Origin: Flavobacteriaceae bacterium
Lineage (GTDB): Bacteria > Bacteroidota > Bacteroidia > Flavobacteriales > Flavobacteriaceae
DNA: 52,456 bases
Assembly (NCBI GenBank): GCA_002862805.1
Contig: PKEA01000044.1
Location: 1-52,456 of the forward strand
Direction of reading: 5' to 3'
Under the pieces are notes generated by a model. The model made no database searches. It saw nothing but the letters and a program-made list of their open reading frames with translations, and had not been told where the DNA came from. How positions within the stretch are numbered: position 1 is the stretch's first letter; each line of letters opens with the position of its first letter. A program made the position numbers and the translations under genes. Below are positions 41,574 to 49,834 of the stretch, in pieces.

Positions 41574-42500
41574 TTTAGGACTTATAATTTCTACATCATT
41601 AAAAGCAATTGCTCCTCTTACAATCCCTGAGATTGTATTACGCAAAGCATCTATTATGTGTATTTTTAGTTCGTTTTTTGGATAAAGTAAACTTACTTCT
41701 CTTGCAGGTTTTGGGTTTTTAAAATCGCGTAATTTACTCTTGTTTGCTTCATTTAAATCTAGTGTGTGTAAATATGGCAATAAAGTAACACCTAAACCTT
41801 CATCGGCTAATTTTATAAGAGTTTCAAAACTTCCGCTTTCAATTTGAAAATGACTTTGGTTTAATGATGAATTATTTTTGCATAAATTTAAAATACTATT
41901 TCTAAAACAATGTCCATCTTGAAGTAATAAAATTGTGTCTAAGTCTAAATCTGAAATTTCAATTTCTTTTTTATTTAACTCAACAGCATTTGGAATATAA
42001 GCCACAAAAGGTTCATAATATAATACAATTTCTTTTAAATTTTCTTCATTAAGTGGTGTAGCAGCAATGGCACAATCTAAATGACCGTTTTTAAGTTTTA
42101 TAATAATGTCTTCTGTTGTATTTTCTTCAATTATTAAATTAACTTTTGGATATTTAGTAATAAATGTATTTAAAAACATAGGAAGAAGGGTAGGCATAAC
42201 TGTAGGTATAATACCCACTTTAAATTCACCACCAATGTATCCTTTTTGTTGTTCAACTATATCTTTTATTCTTCCTGCTTCATTGACAATGTTTTTAGCT
42301 TGATTTACAATTTTTGCACCTATTTCTGTTAATTGTATAGGTTTTTTACTTCTATCAAATATTAAAATATCTAATTCATCTTCTAGTTTTTGAATTTGCA
42401 TACTTAAAGTAGGTTGTGTAACAAAACACTTTTCTGCAGCTAGTGTAAAATTTTTGTATTCAGCTACCGCTAAAACATAATGCAATTGCGTAATAGTCAT
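41571..42500 (-). CDS. oxyR: OxyR, peroxide-sensing LysR-type regulator
   Basis: A 309-residue LysR-type activator. The N-terminal HTH contains NFTLAAEKCFVTQPTLSMQIQKLE (17-40). The sensing Cys pair is present: Cys198 and Cys207 in GHCFRNSILNLC, matching Cys199/Cys208 of E. coli OxyR. ATG at 42500 is chosen; an extension to 42653 would overlap the divergent dps gene. It is divergent from dps, its classic target, with inverted half-sites in the shared spacer. Confidence 0.95.
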   Translation of the reverse strand: MTITQLHYVLAVAEYKNFTLAAEKCFVTQPTLSMQIQKLEDELDILIFDRSKKPIQLTEIGAKIVNQAKNIVNEAGRIKDIVEQQKGYIGGEFKVGIIPTVMPTLLPMFLNTFITKYPKVNLIIEENTTEDIIIKLKNGHLDCAIAATPLNEENLKEIVLYYEPFVAYIPNAVELNKKEIEISDLDLDTILLLQDGHCFRNSILNLCKNNSSLNQSHFQIESGSFETLIKLADEGLGVTLLPYLHTLDLNEANKSKLRDFKNPKPAREVSLLYPKNELKIHIIDALRNTISGIVRGAIAFNDVEIISPK

Positions 42501-42502
42501 AG

Positions 42503-42537
42503 TATCAGTTTTTTTGATAAAAATATAAAAACTATCA
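42503..42537. promoter_or_regulatory. Half-sites in the oxyR-dps spacer, likely OxyR operator
   Basis: TATCA (42503-42507), N7, TGATA (42515-42519), N13, TATCA (42533-42537). The first pair is a T-N11-A LysR-type dyad. The site lies directly next to the oxyR start and upstream of the dps -7 box TAAATTTG (42571-42578). Confidence 0.55.
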
Positions 42538-42603
42538 ATTCCTTTTATATAAAAAACGTTTATTTTTAGGTAAATTTGATTATAATTAAAAAAAGGAATT
42601 ATT

Positions 42604-43071
42604 ATGAAGAATACATTAGGATTACCCATCAAAGAAACTAAAGAGTTAACCAATGAATTAAATATACTTTTATCAAATTTTCAAGTTTATTATCAAAATT
42701 TAAGAGGTTTGCATTGGAATATTAAGGGAAAACGTTTTTTTGATCTACATGTTAAGTTTGAAGAGTTTTATAACGATTCACAAATTAAGATTGATTTAAT
42801 TGCTGAGAGAATTTTAACTTTAGGTGGAACTCCGTTACATACATTTGAAGACTATATTGCAAATAGTCAACTAAAAGTAGGAAAAGATATTTCAAATGAT
42901 GAAACTGCAATTTCACTTATCTTAGATTCATTAAGTGAATTATTAGTTATTGAAAGAAAAATTTTGAGTGATTCTGGAGAAATAGAAGATGAAGGTACCA
43001 ATTCTATGATGAGTGATTTTATTTCCGAACAAGAAAAAACAATTTGGATGTTAAAAGCTTGGATGCAATAA
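42604..43071 (+). CDS. dps: Dps family DNA-binding / iron-storage protein
   Basis: Dps forms dodecamers that oxidise ferrous iron with peroxide and shield DNA. The 155-residue protein has the ferroxidase signature QNLRGLHWNIKGKRFFDLH and KFEEFYNDSQIKIDLIAERIL, with His, Asp and Glu ligands at the dimer interface positions. Divergent from oxyR, which is expected to activate it under peroxide. Confidence 0.95.
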   Translation: MKNTLGLPIKETKELTNELNILLSNFQVYYQNLRGLHWNIKGKRFFDLHVKFEEFYNDSQIKIDLIAERILTLGGTPLHTFEDYIANSQLKVGKDISNDETAISLILDSLSELLVIERKILSDSGEIEDEGTNSMMSDFISEQEKTIWMLKAWMQ

Positions 43072-43081
43072 GGTTAAAAAA

Positions 43082-43130
43082 AATAAAGCATAAAAAGCTG
43101 ACTGTTTAGTTGGTTTTTTATGCTTTATTT
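43082..43130 (+). terminator. Terminator after dps
   Basis: A 15-bp inverted repeat (43082-43096 with 43115-43129) rich in A-T lies after the dps stop. It reads as a weaker but plausible terminator. Confidence 0.55.
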
Positions 43131-43164
43131 TAGATTTTACAGTTCTTTATTAAGACAAAAAAAG

Positions 43165-43172
43165 TATATTTG
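43165..43172 (+). promoter_or_regulatory. -7 element very close to the start of the small exported gene
   Basis: TATATTTG ends 4 bp before the ATG at 43177. If it is the true -7 box, transcription would begin at or about the start codon, giving a leaderless mRNA. No clear -33 TTG is seen. Confidence 0.5.
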
Positions 43173-43176
43173 CATT

Positions 43177-43464
43177 ATGAGATTAATTTCAAAGATGGTA
43201 TTATTCATATTTGTCTTATTTTTAGCGACACCAACTATTTTGTCTGCTATTGATAAAGATATTGATACATCTTACTTCTTTAACATGAGTGAAGAAGAGA
43301 GTCATAGTGCTTTTAATGAAATTAAGTCAATCCCTTCAATTTATTCATTCCCAATTGTTCTTGATTATGAAGGTGTTCAAAAAGTAAAATATTCTGTAAT
43401 GAATGATAGAAAAGTTGATTCTATCAAACCTAATATTTTTTTACCTCCGCCTGAATTAGTATAA
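43177..43464 (+). CDS. Small exported protein, unknown function
   Basis: A 95-residue protein with a hydrophobic N-terminus (MRLISKMVLFIFVLFLATPTILS) that can be a signal peptide or anchor, then an acidic segment and a proline-rich end (NIFLPPPELV). ATG at 43177 is preferred; an ATG at 43120 lies in the terminator of dps. It lies 59 bp upstream of the SulP gene on the same strand. Not recognised. Confidence 0.7.
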   Translation: MRLISKMVLFIFVLFLATPTILSAIDKDIDTSYFFNMSEEESHSAFNEIKSIPSIYSFPIVLDYEGVQKVKYSVMNDRKVDSIKPNIFLPPPELV

Positions 43465-43523
43465 ATTTTCTAGGGCTTCATTGAGTTGAAGCATAAAAAT
43501 ATATATAATTCAAAAAAAAAAAT

Positions 43524-45104
43524 ATGTTTAAAACATTAAAAAACGACTTACCAGCAAGTATAGTTGTATTTTTCGTTGCATTACCATTATGTCTTGGTAT
43601 TGCTTTAGCAAGTGGTGCACCACTATTTTCAGGTTTAATTGCAGGTATTATTGGAGGAGTTGTTGTTGGAGCTTTAAGTGGCTCTAAAATTGGAGTGAGT
43701 GGTCCAGCAGCAGGTTTAGCTGCAATTGTATTAACTGCTATAGGTTCTTTAGGCGGTTTTGAAAATTTTTTATTAGCTGTTGTATTAGGGGGAGTTATTC
43801 AAATAGTTTTAGGCTTTTTAAAAGCGGGAATAATAGGGTATTATTTTCCTTCATCAGTAATAAAAGGGATGTTAACAGGTATTGGAATTATAATTATTCT
43901 TAAACAAATACCGCACTTTTTTGGTTACGACTCTGAGGCTGAAGGAGCTGATAGTTTTATCGAAAAATCAGGTGAAAATACTTTTTCTGCAATTGCTCAT
44001 ATTTCAGATCACATTATACTTGGTTCATTAGTAATGGGTATTATTGGTCTAGGGATTTTACTTCTTTGGGATAAAGTTTTATCAAAAAAAGGGAAAGTAT
44101 TTCATGTTATTCAAGGACCATTAGTTGCAGTTGTATTAGGAATTATTTTTTATGCAGCAACTAAAGATAATAGCACATTAAGTATTTCTGCTTCTCATTT
44201 AGTAAGTGTTCCTGTACCAGACAGTTTTAATTCTTTTTTAGGACAATTTAGTTTTCCAAATTTTGGAGCAATTACAAATGTTGATGTTTGGGTTGTGGCA
44301 TTTACTATAGCATTAGTAGCAAGTTTAGAAACACTATTATGTGTAGAAGCTACTGATAAATTAGATCCAGATAAAAACGTTACACCTACAAATAGAGAGT
44401 TATATGCTCAAGGAGCAGGAAATATATTATCAGGTTTAATAGGTGGGTTGCCTATAACACAAGTAATTGTAAGAAGTTCTGCAAATATTCAATCTGGTGG
44501 GAAAAGTAAATTATCAGCTATATTTCATGGATTGTTACTTTTAATTTCGGTTATAATAATACCAAAATTATTAAATATGATTCCTTTATCTGTTTTAGCA
44601 GCAATTTTATTAATTGTAGGATATAAATTAGCAAAACCTGCTTTGTTTATAACAATGTATAATTTAGGTTGGAAACAATTTTTGCCATTTATAGTTACGG
44701 TTACTGGAATTGTATTTACAGATTTGTTAAAAGGGATTGCACTTGGACTGGCTGTTGGTATTGTAATCATACTTATAAAAAGTTTTCAAAATTCTCATTT
44801 TTTGCATAAAGAAGAAGCAAGTAATGGAAATAATAAAATGAAAATGACTTTAGCAGAAGAAGTAACTTTTTTTAATAAAGGAGCAATCTTAAATGAATTA
44901 GAACAACTTCCGCATGATTCTTTTTTGGAATTAGATGTTAGAAAAACGAGATATTTAGATAATGATATTATTGAAATTTTAGAAGATTTTGCAATTAAGG
45001 CTAAAGCAAGAAATATAAATATTAAGTTAATTTCTGAACGTGGAATAATTGATAACCCACCAAGTTATATTGAATTTTTCAAATTACTACCAATAACTAA
45101 ATAA
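43524..45104 (+). CDS. SulP family anion transporter
   Basis: A 526-residue inner-membrane SLC26/SulP protein. It begins with the transport domain signature LPASIVVFFVALPLCLGIALASGAPLFSGL and has SGLIGGLPITQVIVRSSANIQSGGKSKLSA, typical of the family; a short STAS-like C-terminal domain follows from about 430. Two beta carbonic anhydrases follow, so bicarbonate is the most likely substrate (BicA-like) rather than sulfate. The first is 16 bp away and probably cotranscribed. Confidence 0.92.
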   Translation: MFKTLKNDLPASIVVFFVALPLCLGIALASGAPLFSGLIAGIIGGVVVGALSGSKIGVSGPAAGLAAIVLTAIGSLGGFENFLLAVVLGGVIQIVLGFLKAGIIGYYFPSSVIKGMLTGIGIIIILKQIPHFFGYDSEAEGADSFIEKSGENTFSAIAHISDHIILGSLVMGIIGLGILLLWDKVLSKKGKVFHVIQGPLVAVVLGIIFYAATKDNSTLSISASHLVSVPVPDSFNSFLGQFSFPNFGAITNVDVWVVAFTIALVASLETLLCVEATDKLDPDKNVTPTNRELYAQGAGNILSGLIGGLPITQVIVRSSANIQSGGKSKLSAIFHGLLLLISVIIIPKLLNMIPLSVLAAILLIVGYKLAKPALFITMYNLGWKQFLPFIVTVTGIVFTDLLKGIALGLAVGIVIILIKSFQNSHFLHKEEASNGNNKMKMTLAEEVTFFNKGAILNELEQLPHDSFLELDVRKTRYLDNDIIEILEDFAIKAKARNINIKLISERGIIDNPPSYIEFFKLLPITK

Positions 45105-45120
45105 TTTATAATAAATAATT

Positions 45121-45804
45121 ATGAAAACATTAAATAAAGAATTACAAGATAAAATCACGCCTAGAAAAGCATTAGAATTATTAACTGAAGGAAATAATAG
45201 ATTTATAAATAACCTAAAAGCACATAGAAATTTATTAGAACAAGTAAATGATACTATTGAAGGTCAATGGCCATTTGCTACCATTTTAAGTTGTATTGAT
45301 AGTAGAACTTCAGCAGAATTAATTTTCGATCAAGGATTAGGAGATATTTTTTCTGTTCGAATTGCCGGAAATATTGTAAATACAGATATTTTGGGAAGTA
45401 TGGAGTTTGCTTGTAAAGTTGCAGGTTCAAAGTTAATTGTGGTTTTAGGACATAGTAAATGTGGAGCTGTAAAAGGTGCTTGTGATCATGTTGAAATGGG
45501 TAATTTAACCGAATTATTATCTAAAATTCAACCGGCAGTTTACCAAGAAAATGAAACTAAAGAAAATAGAAATGCAAAAAATGAAACTTTTGTAGAAAAT
45601 GTTTCGTCAATTAATGTAAAGAGAAGTGTAAAAAACATTATCGAAAGAAGTTTTGTTTTAGAGCAAATGGTCGAAGAAGGCTCTATAGGAATTGTTGGTG
45701 CAATGCATGATATTGAAACCGGAAAAGTAACTTTTTATGATGAAGTTATGTATATTAAGGACGATTTAAATCCTTCATTTTCAGTAGCTGATTTAAGACA
45801 TTAA
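45121..45804 (+). CDS. Beta-class carbonic anhydrase, first copy
   Basis: Interconverts CO2 and bicarbonate. A 227-residue zinc enzyme with CIDSR (Cys58, Asp60, Arg62) and HSKCGA (His111, Cys114) as zinc ligands and the Asp-Arg dyad. The sequence around LIFDQGLGDIFSVRIAGN fits the branch usually found next to SulP transporters. It follows the SulP gene closely. It differs clearly from the second copy downstream, so this is not a recent duplication. Confidence 0.94.
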   Translation: MKTLNKELQDKITPRKALELLTEGNNRFINNLKAHRNLLEQVNDTIEGQWPFATILSCIDSRTSAELIFDQGLGDIFSVRIAGNIVNTDILGSMEFACKVAGSKLIVVLGHSKCGAVKGACDHVEMGNLTELLSKIQPAVYQENETKENRNAKNETFVENVSSINVKRSVKNIIERSFVLEQMVEEGSIGIVGAMHDIETGKVTFYDEVMYIKDDLNPSFSVADLRH

Positions 45805-45827
45805 TATTAATATCAAAATAGTATAAG

Positions 45828-45859
45828 AACGTCAAGAATATTTATTTTGGCGTTTTTTT
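45828..45859 (+). terminator. Terminator after the first carbonic anhydrase
   Basis: An 8-bp stem (45828-45835 with 45847-45854, one G-T) followed by a T run. Confidence 0.65.
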
Positions 45860-45891
45860 ATTCTATATTTGATTAGAGCTAAATAAAGTTT

Positions 45892-46527
45892 ATGAGCGAT
45901 TTTTATAAAAAAATATTAGAAAATAATAAAAAATGGGTTAATGAAAAACTTCAAATAAACCCTGAATATTTTAACAATTTAGCCGAAGGTCAGCAACCCC
46001 CATTGTTATGGATTGGTTGCTCGGATAGTCGTGTGCCTGCGAATGAAATTATTGGAGCCGAACCTGGTGAAGTTTTTGTACATAGAAACATTGCCAATAT
46101 GGTTGTACACAGTGATATGAACATGTTAAGTGTATTAGATTACGCTGTTAATGCTTTAAAAGTGAAACATGTTATTGTATGCGGTCATTATGGGTGTGGT
46201 GGAGTAAAAGCAGCAATGGGTAATAGTTCTATTGGAATAATAGACAATTGGGTTCGTCATATAAAAGATGTTTATCGTTTTCATAAAGAAGAATTAAACG
46301 CTATAACTGATGAATCAGAACGTTTTAATAAGTTTGTAGAGATTAACGTTAAAGAACAAGTATTTGATTTAGCCAAAACATCTATTGTTCAATCTGCATG
46401 GAAAAACGGTCAAGAATTAAGTATTCACGGATGGGTTTATGGTTTAAATTCAGGTTATGTTACCGATTTAGGTGTAAATTTTAGTTGTGATAAAGATTTA
46501 GATAACGTTTATCAATTAAAATTTTAA
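45892..46527 (+). CDS. can: Beta-class carbonic anhydrase, second copy
   Basis: A 211-residue enzyme of the E. coli Can type: IGCSDSRVPANEI (Cys43, Asp45, Arg47) and GHYGCGGVKAA (His99, Cys102). It has its own -7-like box TATATTTG (45864-45871) after the terminator of the previous gene, so it can be expressed separately. Its last four bases overlap the end of the convergent LETM1-related gene. Presumably cytosolic. Confidence 0.95.
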   Translation: MSDFYKKILENNKKWVNEKLQINPEYFNNLAEGQQPPLLWIGCSDSRVPANEIIGAEPGEVFVHRNIANMVVHSDMNMLSVLDYAVNALKVKHVIVCGHYGCGGVKAAMGNSSIGIIDNWVRHIKDVYRFHKEELNAITDESERFNKFVEINVKEQVFDLAKTSIVQSAWKNGQELSIHGWVYGLNSGYVTDLGVNFSCDKDLDNVYQLKF

Positions 46528-47720
46528 TCTTCTAAATTTTCATTAAAGGCAGAAGGAAGTAATTGTGGAATATACTTTATTAAAATAGGTAAAAGTATTC
46601 CTCCTCCAGGAAGTAAAAAAATAGTTAGCGATGGCACCGATTTGCAGATGTCTAATAATTGTTTTTTTACTTTCTTTTTTTCATCAGAATCAAGTTCTCG
46701 AGTTGTAGACTGAGCCAATAAAATCATTAATTCTTTACTTTCAATAATTTCTTTTGTAAGTCTTTTTTTATTTCGTGTTATTAACTTTGTAACTGTATTA
46801 TTAGTTTGGTCATAAAAATGTTTCACCGGATTTGAATAGTTGAAAAACGGAATTTCATTTTTATATTCTTTTATAAAAATATTAATTGTAGTTGTACTTT
46901 CAATTAGATTATTTAAAGGAACATTAAGTTTTAAAGCTAATTTATTTAAAAAAATATTTTCGTCAATTTCTAAAAGTTCATCACTCCAAAGTGCCATTTG
47001 AGCTAAATCTAATAAATATAATTTTTCAATTTCAAAGTCATATTTCTCTAATGGAATGGTTTCTAACTGCAAATTGCCAACACTTTTAAATTTAGTATAA
47101 CGAAGTGAGTTTTCAAACAGTTTAATTAATAATTCATCATAATTAGATTTTACTTTTTTAATTGAAAAGGCCAATGATACTACTTTTATACAATTTAGTT
47201 CAAACTCCTTTAAGTACTTTGTACTTAAATCTTTTTTAACTAAATATTCATGAAAGGCTAAAACATCTAGAAACAATAAGGCATTTGTAATTATATGCGA
47301 AAAATTCTTACTTATAATATTATTATTAGTCTGAATTCGGTCATTTAAATTGCTTTCTAGAATAGAAACCTGACTTCCAGAAGGTAATAACTTATTAAGA
47401 AAGTTGTAATTTTCATGTTGAATTTTTTTATAAAAAAGATTAATTTGTGTTATAAAATCTTCTTTAATTTTGTTTTGCTTCACAATTCTATAAATAGAAA
47501 ACATTGAGTTAAGTAAAGCTATTTTGGTAACTTCATCATGAGATAAACCTTTTAAGTCAATTGGAGTTTTTAAATTTAAAGAAACAACATGGCCATAAAT
47601 AAACCCAGATTGTCTAATATCTGAATAAAATGTATTATAATCATTTGAATAGTCGATAAAATTTAAGTCATTTTCGACAAAAAATTTTTCTATCCAACCA
47701 TTAATTGAAGGGTTTATCAT
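46524..47720 (-). CDS. LETM1-related protein
   Basis: A 398-residue protein, mostly helical and soluble. The C-terminus has a hydrophobic segment, SVPSLTIFLLPGGGILLPILIKYIPQLLPSAF, that resembles the LETM1 membrane segment and adjacent domain. Flavobacterial relatives are called LETM1-related biofilm-associated proteins. LETM1 itself is a mitochondrial cation/proton exchanger subunit; a similar role here is not shown. A cation/proton antiporter gene is divergent to it. Confidence 0.85.
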   Translation of the reverse strand: MINPSINGWIEKFFVENDLNFIDYSNDYNTFYSDIRQSGFIYGHVVSLNLKTPIDLKGLSHDEVTKIALLNSMFSIYRIVKQNKIKEDFITQINLFYKKIQHENYNFLNKLLPSGSQVSILESNLNDRIQTNNNIISKNFSHIITNALLFLDVLAFHEYLVKKDLSTKYLKEFELNCIKVVSLAFSIKKVKSNYDELLIKLFENSLRYTKFKSVGNLQLETIPLEKYDFEIEKLYLLDLAQMALWSDELLEIDENIFLNKLALKLNVPLNNLIESTTTINIFIKEYKNEIPFFNYSNPVKHFYDQTNNTVTKLITRNKKRLTKEIIESKELMILLAQSTTRELDSDEKKKVKKQLLDICKSVPSLTIFLLPGGGILLPILIKYIPQLLPSAFNENLED

Positions 47721-47809
47721 GAGTTTAAAATGTTAGGTCAAATTTAGAAAAAACTTTTTTTTAAATGGTTTAATTTCCAAAACTATTTTTATCTTGCTAA
47801 AAAAAATAT

Positions 47810-49033
47810 ATGAATTTTGTTATTATAATTACTATTTGTACGTTGTTGCTTTTAGCATACATATTTACAATTTCATCATCTAAAACAAAAATTCCGTCAG
47901 TAATTTTACTTCTAATTTTGGGTTGGTTTGTAAAACAGGCTTCTGATGTTTTTCATATTGTTATTCCAGATTTAAACCCTTTATTACCTATTTTAGGTTC
48001 GGTAGGTTTAGTACTTATCGTTTTAGAAGGTTCGTTAGAGTTAAAGTTAAATAAAGAAAAACTTCCATTCGTAAATAAAACATTTATAACAGCAATTGTT
48101 CCTTTGATAATTACTGCATTTATTATTGCTTTTGCTTTTAGTTATATTTTAGAAGTTAGTTTTAAAGACGGATTAATAAATGCAATACCATTATGTATTA
48201 TAAGTAGTGCAATAGCAATATCAAGTGTTGGTCATTTAAACTCATTTAATAAAGAATTTGCCATATATGAAAGTAGTTTATCTGATATTATAGGTGTTTT
48301 ATTCTTTAATTTTATTGTTTTAAATGCAGTAATTGATTTTAATTCGGTTATGCATTTTGGATTACAAATCTTAATAATGATAGGAATATCTTTTATAGCA
48401 ACAGCATTTTTGGCTTTTTTATTAAGTAAAATTGATCACCATGTAAAATTTGCACCTATAGCTTTATTAATTATTTTAATTTTTGCTGTTTCTGAAGTTT
48501 ATCATTTACCAGCTTTAATTTTTATTATGTTTTTTGGTTTAATAATGGAAAACTTTGATGAATTAGATAAATTTGAATGGATTCATAAATTAAAACCTAA
48601 GGCTTTAGATAAAGAGGTGCAAAAGTTTAAAGAATTAATTACTGAAGCGGCTTTTTTAATACGTTCTCTTTTCTTTTTGTTATTTGGCTTTTTAATGAAA
48701 ACGGAAGATGTTTTAAACCCAGAAACATTCGGAATAGCATTAGGTATTATTGTATTGATTTATTTAATTAGAGCAATGCAATTAGCATTCTTTAAAGTAA
48801 AATTAATGCCATTATTATTTATTGCACCAAGAGGATTAATAACGATATTACTGTTTTTAAGTATTCCTGAAGCCAATAGAATTCCTTTTGTAAGTAAGGC
48901 GTTGATTATTCAAGTAATTGTCTTGTCGGCTTTGTTTATGATGGTTGGGTTGATTTTTAATAAACAAGAAAAGGAAGTTGTTGATAAGAAAAATGACGAT
49001 ACACTTTCTGTGGACTTAGACGTACCGCTTTAA
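47810..49033 (+). CDS. Cation:proton antiporter
   Basis: A 407-residue inner-membrane protein with about twelve membrane segments and the Na+/H+ exchanger pattern: ILGSVGLVLIVLEGSLELKL near residue 60-80 and IGVLFFNFIVLN around the centre, where the functional Asp (SSLSDIIGV) is seen. A TrkA-type regulatory domain is absent; the C-terminus is a short acidic tail. It is divergent from the LETM1-related gene and ends at a strong terminator. The exact ion is not known. Confidence 0.88.
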   Translation: MNFVIIITICTLLLLAYIFTISSSKTKIPSVILLLILGWFVKQASDVFHIVIPDLNPLLPILGSVGLVLIVLEGSLELKLNKEKLPFVNKTFITAIVPLIITAFIIAFAFSYILEVSFKDGLINAIPLCIISSAIAISSVGHLNSFNKEFAIYESSLSDIIGVLFFNFIVLNAVIDFNSVMHFGLQILIMIGISFIATAFLAFLLSKIDHHVKFAPIALLIILIFAVSEVYHLPALIFIMFFGLIMENFDELDKFEWIHKLKPKALDKEVQKFKELITEAAFLIRSLFFLLFGFLMKTEDVLNPETFGIALGIIVLIYLIRAMQLAFFKVKLMPLLFIAPRGLITILLFLSIPEANRIPFVSKALIIQVIVLSALFMMVGLIFNKQEKEVVDKKNDDTLSVDLDVPL

Positions 49034-49044
49034 GATATAAAAAT

Positions 49045-49077
49045 AAAAAAGGCTCAATTTAAATTGAGCCTTTTTTA
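49045..49077. terminator. Bidirectional terminator
   Basis: A perfect 32-bp palindrome (49045-49060 with 49061-49076) between convergent genes. Apart from its centre it matches the terminator at 41541-41573. Confidence 0.88.
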
Positions 49078-49803
49078 TTAGAAATTAGGAGATAAATTAT
49101 ATTTTTTATAGAAATTATCTAACGCTTCAAGCACTTGGTCTTCATTATCTACTATTGTAAATAAGTCTAAATCTCCAGGGCTTACTGTTTTGTATTTTTC
49201 AACTAAAACTGCTTTTACCCAATCAATTAATCCAGACCAGAAGCTAGTTCCTACTAAAATAATAGGGAATTTTGCAATTTTCTTAGTTTGTATTAATGTA
49301 ATTGCTTCAAACATTTCATCTAATGTTCCAAAACCACCTGGCATTACAACAAAACCTTGAGAATATTTTACAAACATTACTTTTCTTACGAAAAAGTAGT
49401 CAAAGTTTAAGTTTTTATCTCTATCAATATAAGGGTTAAAGTGTTGTTCAAATGGTAATTCAATGTTTAAACCTACAGAAGTTCCTCCACCAAAATGAGC
49501 ACCTTTGTTACCCGCTTCCATTATTCCAGGACCACCGCCAGTAATTACTCCATAACCACCTTTACTAATTTTATAAGCAATTTTTTCTGCTAATAAATAC
49601 GTTTCTTCGTCTGGTTTTGTTCTTGCTGAACCAAATATAGAAACACACGGGCCAATTTTACCCATTGCTTCATATCCGTTAACAAATTCTGACATGATTT
49701 TAAAAATCGCCCATGAATCATTTGTACGTATTTCGTTCCAAGTTTTTTGTTTAAACTTTTCTTGTATTCTGTGATCGTCGTTTTCGTATTGCTCTAAAGC
49801 CAT
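49078..49803 (-). CDS. LOG family protein (TIGR00730 Rossmann fold)
   Basis: A 241-residue nucleotide 5'-monophosphate nucleosidase/phosphoribohydrolase-like protein. The motifs GGGPGIMEAGNKGA (89-102) and PGGFGTLDE (155-163) are the LOG (lonely guy) active site, which in plants and some bacteria releases cytokinin bases from their ribotides. Bacterial members may act on AMP and related nucleotides. It lies 31 bp downstream of uvrA on the same strand. Confidence 0.93.
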   Translation of the reverse strand: MALEQYENDDHRIQEKFKQKTWNEIRTNDSWAIFKIMSEFVNGYEAMGKIGPCVSIFGSARTKPDEETYLLAEKIAYKISKGGYGVITGGGPGIMEAGNKGAHFGGGTSVGLNIELPFEQHFNPYIDRDKNLNFDYFFVRKVMFVKYSQGFVVMPGGFGTLDEMFEAITLIQTKKIAKFPIILVGTSFWSGLIDWVKAVLVEKYKTVSPGDLDLFTIVDNEDQVLEALDNFYKKYNLSPNF

Positions 49804-49834
49804 ATTCTTTTCTTTTTAAAATTAAACAAGCCTG

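Noticed and set aside
45121..46527. Recent tandem duplication of carbonic anhydrase
   Set aside because: The two proteins differ in motifs and length and fall in different branches of the beta class, so they are not a recent duplicate.
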